Assembly (NCBI GenBank): GCA_022828085.1
Contig: JAJEIY010000060.1
Location: 53,597-117,596 of the forward strand
DNA: 64,000 nucleotides
Source: Acidobacteriota bacterium
GTDB taxonomy: Bacteria > Acidobacteriota > Vicinamibacteria > Marinacidobacterales > Marinacidobacteraceae
Reading direction: 5' to 3'
A model generated the notes under the pieces. It did no database searches. It was not told where the DNA came from and saw nothing but the letters and a program-made list of their open reading frames with translations. A program made the position numbers and the translations under genes. Positions 62,155 to 64,000 of the stretch are shown here, piece after piece. Numbering within the stretch: position 1 is the first letter of the stretch; each line of letters starts with the position of its first letter.

Positions 62155-62921
62155 GCGGCAACAAGCGCCGCAGCCGGCCGCGCATCGGGCTCACCCCCTG
62201 GAAGCGGCCCGTCCACACCATCGTGGGAGACCCGGAACAGCTCTTCACGCTCGCCGAGGAGTACGTGGAGAGTGTGCGGATCGCCGGGGGCATCCCGATC
62301 ATCCTTCCCCCGGCCCCCCTGAGCGCGGCCCCGGAGGCGGTGGCGGCGATCGACGCCCTGGTCCTTACCGGCGGAGGCGACTTCTCGCCCTCCTCCTATA
62401 CCGGGACCGACGAGGGACTGAGCGCGGACATCGATCCGCAGGAGGACGCCTGGGACGTCGCGCTCACGCTCGCGGCCCGCGACGCGAACCTGCCTTTCTT
62501 CGGCATCTGCCGGGGCATGCAGGCGCTCAACATCGCGCTCGGCGGGACGCTCCACCAGGACATCACCGATCGCGCGAACCACCCACCCATCCCCGCCGTG
62601 CCGGCCGACGCCGTCGCGTTCCGGCACCCGGTGACGATCCAGCCGGAGAGCCGCCTCGGCCAGATTCTCGGGGTCACCGAGCGAAGCGTCAACAGCATCC
62701 ACCACCAGGCAGTGGACCGGCTGGGCGAAGGACTGGCGGCGGTGGCGCACGCGCCGGACGGGACGATCGAAGGCATCGAATACAACGGGGCTTCGCCCCG
62801 AGGCCGCTGGGGGGCGCTCGCCGTCCAGTGGCACCCCGAGCGCATGGGGCACGACCTGGACCAGCGCATCTTCGACGCCCTGGTCCGGGCGGCGGCCCGA
62901 CGGAGCCTGAACGGGAATTAG
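62151..62921 (+). CDS. PuuD-like gamma-glutamyl hydrolase (class I amidotransferase fold, C26)
   Basis: 256 residues from the ATG at 62151, overlapping the FAH stop. The catalytic Cys lies in PFFGICRGMQALNIALGG and the His/Glu in AVQWHPERM; LTGGGDFSPSSYTG and GTLHQDI are also typical. PuuD-type enzymes hydrolyse gamma-glutamyl amides, for example releasing GABA from gamma-Glu-GABA; aniline pathways use a relative of the same fold. It would reverse a gamma-glutamylation such as that expected from the GS-like ligase at 33790-35070. Confidence 0.9.
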   Translation: MSGNKRRSRPRIGLTPWKRPVHTIVGDPEQLFTLAEEYVESVRIAGGIPIILPPAPLSAAPEAVAAIDALVLTGGGDFSPSSYTGTDEGLSADIDPQEDAWDVALTLAARDANLPFFGICRGMQALNIALGGTLHQDITDRANHPPIPAVPADAVAFRHPVTIQPESRLGQILGVTERSVNSIHHQAVDRLGEGLAAVAHAPDGTIEGIEYNGASPRGRWGALAVQWHPERMGHDLDQRIFDALVRAAARRSLNGN

Positions 62922-63023
62922 GCCCTGCCCGACCGTTTCGGGGCGTCCTGGCCAAAAGGGCCCCGGCCCGACACCACGCGCGCTTCGTCATATCGTTGAC
63001 CAAGCTCAAGAACAGGAGTTTCG

Positions 63024-63254
63024 ATGACTACTGTGAACGTCCAAGAGGCCAAGACGCATCTGTCGCGCCTGCTCGCGCAGGTTGAATCGGGAGAAGAGGT
63101 GGTCATTGCCCGCAACGGGACCCCGGTGGCGCGTCTCGTCCCTTTCCGGCAACGTGGGAAGCGGGAGTTCGGAGCTCTCAAGGGACGCTTGGCAGTCCCC
63201 GAGACTTTCTTCGAGCCCCTCCCGGAATCCGAGCTCGCAGCCTGGGAGAAGTAG
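63024..63254 (+). CDS. Phd/YefM-family antitoxin
   Basis: 76 residues. NVQEAKTHLSRLLAQVESGE followed by EVVIARNGTPVARLVPF is the classic Phd/YefM DNA-binding N-terminus. The C-terminal part (LKGRLAVPETFFEPLPESEL) is of the kind that wraps a PIN-domain (VapC) toxin. Normally a VapC gene would start within a few bases. Here only a short toxin-like remnant follows, so the antitoxin is an orphan. Confidence 0.88.
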   Translation: MTTVNVQEAKTHLSRLLAQVESGEEVVIARNGTPVARLVPFRQRGKREFGALKGRLAVPETFFEPLPESELAAWEK

Positions 63255-63296
63255 CCCGTACCGCTGTCTCTCGATACCCACACCTTCCTCAGGTGA
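63255..63296 (+). pseudogene. Remnant of a VapC/PIN-domain toxin
   Basis: Directly after the antitoxin stop, in the same frame, the sequence reads PVPLSLDTHTFLR and then TGA (63294-63296) before a Trp codon. VapC toxins usually start with a strand reading L-L-D-T-H-T-F-L-W-W, where the Asp is a catalytic metal ligand. The match is short but in exactly the expected place. Nothing PIN-like is recognisable after it, so the gene is truncated as well as stopped. Confidence 0.6.
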
Positions 63297-63413
63297 TGGG
63301 CGGCCTTCCGTCAAAACCGCGATGACGGTACCGCTGCCGGAGGTGGCGGCGGGGTGCCTACCGGGCTAACCTGCCGGGCAGCATCCAGAGGGGGCAACGC
63401 ACTCGCGTACCCC

Positions 63414-63444
63414 CGCCAACCTGCCCGGTCCGGGCAAGGTGGCG
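63414..63444. other. Imperfect hairpin upstream of the small unknown gene
   Basis: CGCCAACCTGCCCGG and CCGGGCAAGGTGGCG form a 15-bp stem with two mismatched positions and a one-base separation. It lies in the 276-nt stretch that holds the toxin remnant and no intact gene. It may be a terminator or another short repeat; no function can be assigned. Confidence 0.4.
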
Positions 63445-63530
63445 CCCGATCACGGGGATGTGGCCGCCAGGCAACCAAGCGGACCCACGGGGCTTCGGCC
63501 CTCCTCGGATGTGATCCAAGGAGAGACGCC

Positions 63531-63860
63531 ATGCCCCATCAACAAGCACTTGCCGCCTCAACCCCAGGCGGCCACCGTCGGCCCGCAGACTGTCCGCAGC
63601 GTCAGGTGACGGACGCCGTTTCCGCCGCATCGCTGAGCTTCGTCACCTGCGGCGCTTCCGTCGCCGATCTGGGGGAACTGCTCCGGGAGTTGCGCCTGGC
63701 GCTTCGGGTTTCCGCGCCGCGGACCGCGACTCCGGAGGCGGATCGGGCGGCAACCCTGCTCGCGTTCCGTCTGCAGGCGGTGCGCGGGGTGCTCGACGAG
63801 ACCACCGCCGCGGTCAACTCGCTCCTCGATGACTGCGGAACGGGGGGCGACCGGGAATGA
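63531..63860 (+). CDS. Small hypothetical protein (109 aa)
   Basis: The ATG at 63531 has AAGGAGAG about 7 nt upstream, which is the best ribosome site in the area and decides the start. The N-terminal ~30 residues look disordered. The rest is predicted helical (SVADLGELLRELRLALR and TLLAFRLQAVRGVLDETTA), consistent with a small helical bundle or coiled coil. No family recognised. It stands alone, with the antitoxin upstream and a repeat downstream. Confidence 0.55.
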   Translation: MPHQQALAASTPGGHRRPADCPQRQVTDAVSAASLSFVTCGASVADLGELLRELRLALRVSAPRTATPEADRAATLLAFRLQAVRGVLDETTAAVNSLLDDCGTGGDRE

Positions 63861-63964
63861 ACGGAGTCCGTCCGATCCGGTTCCACGAGGTGGGAGCCGT
63901 GAGGCGGGGTGGAGCTGCGCCGGGCGCGGCGCGCCAGTTCTCCCGGTGGGGGGTCGCCGCGCGC

Positions 63965-63987
63965 GCCGGCTGAAGCCGGCGTTCCAC
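63965..63987. repeat. REP-like palindrome, GGCTGAAGCC type
   Basis: GCCGGCTGAAGCCGGCGTTC plus CAC repeats the hairpin and CGTTCC tail seen at 46017-46039. It is the last member in the window; the 140 nt from the small gene's stop to the window end contain nothing else I can support. Confidence 0.65.
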
Positions 63988-64000
63988 GCCGGGGGCGCCA

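Overview
The window reads as one contiguous piece of chromosome from a high-GC bacterium (roughly 70% G+C by eye). The gene content suggests an uncultured Acidobacteriota-like heterotroph: two very large TonB-dependent receptors with an N-terminal carboxypeptidase-regulatory domain, a VPS10/BNR-type 'glycosyl hydrolase', many secreted or lipoprotein peptidases (S9A, S9C, S41-like, M24, DUF885), amidohydrolases, and a heme c/copper monooxygenase/TPR fusion. This placement is inferred from family content, because there is no rRNA, tRNA or marker gene here. I see no phage, plasmid, transposase or CRISPR array. The mobile or repeated DNA is small: a family of short palindromes, two copies of a ~280 bp composite element built from them, and one MITE-like inverted-repeat element.

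Layout. 1-1745: tail of a CehA/McbA-type metallohydrolase and a flavoprotein (+). 1746-2506: gene-free repeat region. 2507-12234 (-): a GH2 lipoprotein, then a gene run covering CutA, heme oxygenase, a small membrane protein, a serine beta-lactamase-like hydrolase, a lipoprotein and a ferritin-like/VIT1 iron transporter. A MITE-like element and a large unknown membrane protein follow. 12254-15466 (-): VPS10-like protein. 15615-21484 (+): two ABC-2 permeases without an ATPase, a D-aminoacylase-like amidohydrolase, a PP2C phosphatase and a DUF2177 membrane protein. 21598-24924: second composite repeat, terminator and TonB receptor 1. 25025-30069: DUF2911 protein, hotdog thioesterase, prolyl oligopeptidase and amidase. 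30139-30673: a BrnT/BrnA toxin-antitoxin pair. 30919-35659 (-): a tight five-gene operon of membrane protein, glutamine-synthetase-like ligase, cytochrome P450, acetoacetate-decarboxylase-like enzyme and HpaD-like extradiol dioxygenase. 35707-45949 (+): S41-like lipoprotein, DUF5009-type membrane acyltransferase, heme c/Cu-monooxygenase/TPR fusion, M24 peptidase, class IV aminotransferase, enoyl-CoA hydratase, and an ADP-forming acyl-CoA synthetase split by an in-frame TAG. 46081-61132 (-): three tandem gamma-glutamyltransferase-like proteins, DUF885, TPR protein, TonB receptor 2, S9C peptidase and a second P450. 61423-62921 (+): fumarylacetoacetate-hydrolase-family enzyme and a PuuD-like gamma-glutamyl hydrolase. 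63024-63860: an orphan Phd/YefM antitoxin next to a toxin remnant, and a small unknown protein.

How the genes may work together (inference). The right half looks specialised for uptake and breakdown of peptides and gamma-glutamyl compounds: an outer-membrane receptor followed by a TPR protein, a peptidase-like DUF885 lipoprotein and three exported gamma-glutamyltransferase homologues, all on one strand. Two loci 24-31 kb apart each pair a P450 with one half of a gamma-glutamylation cycle (GS-like ligase; PuuD-like hydrolase) and one half of a homoprotocatechuate-type ring-cleavage route (HpaD-like dioxygenase; FAH/HpcE-like enzyme). Together they could form a split pathway for an aromatic amine or amino-acid derivative. 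This is the most interesting biological idea in the window, and it is a hypothesis.
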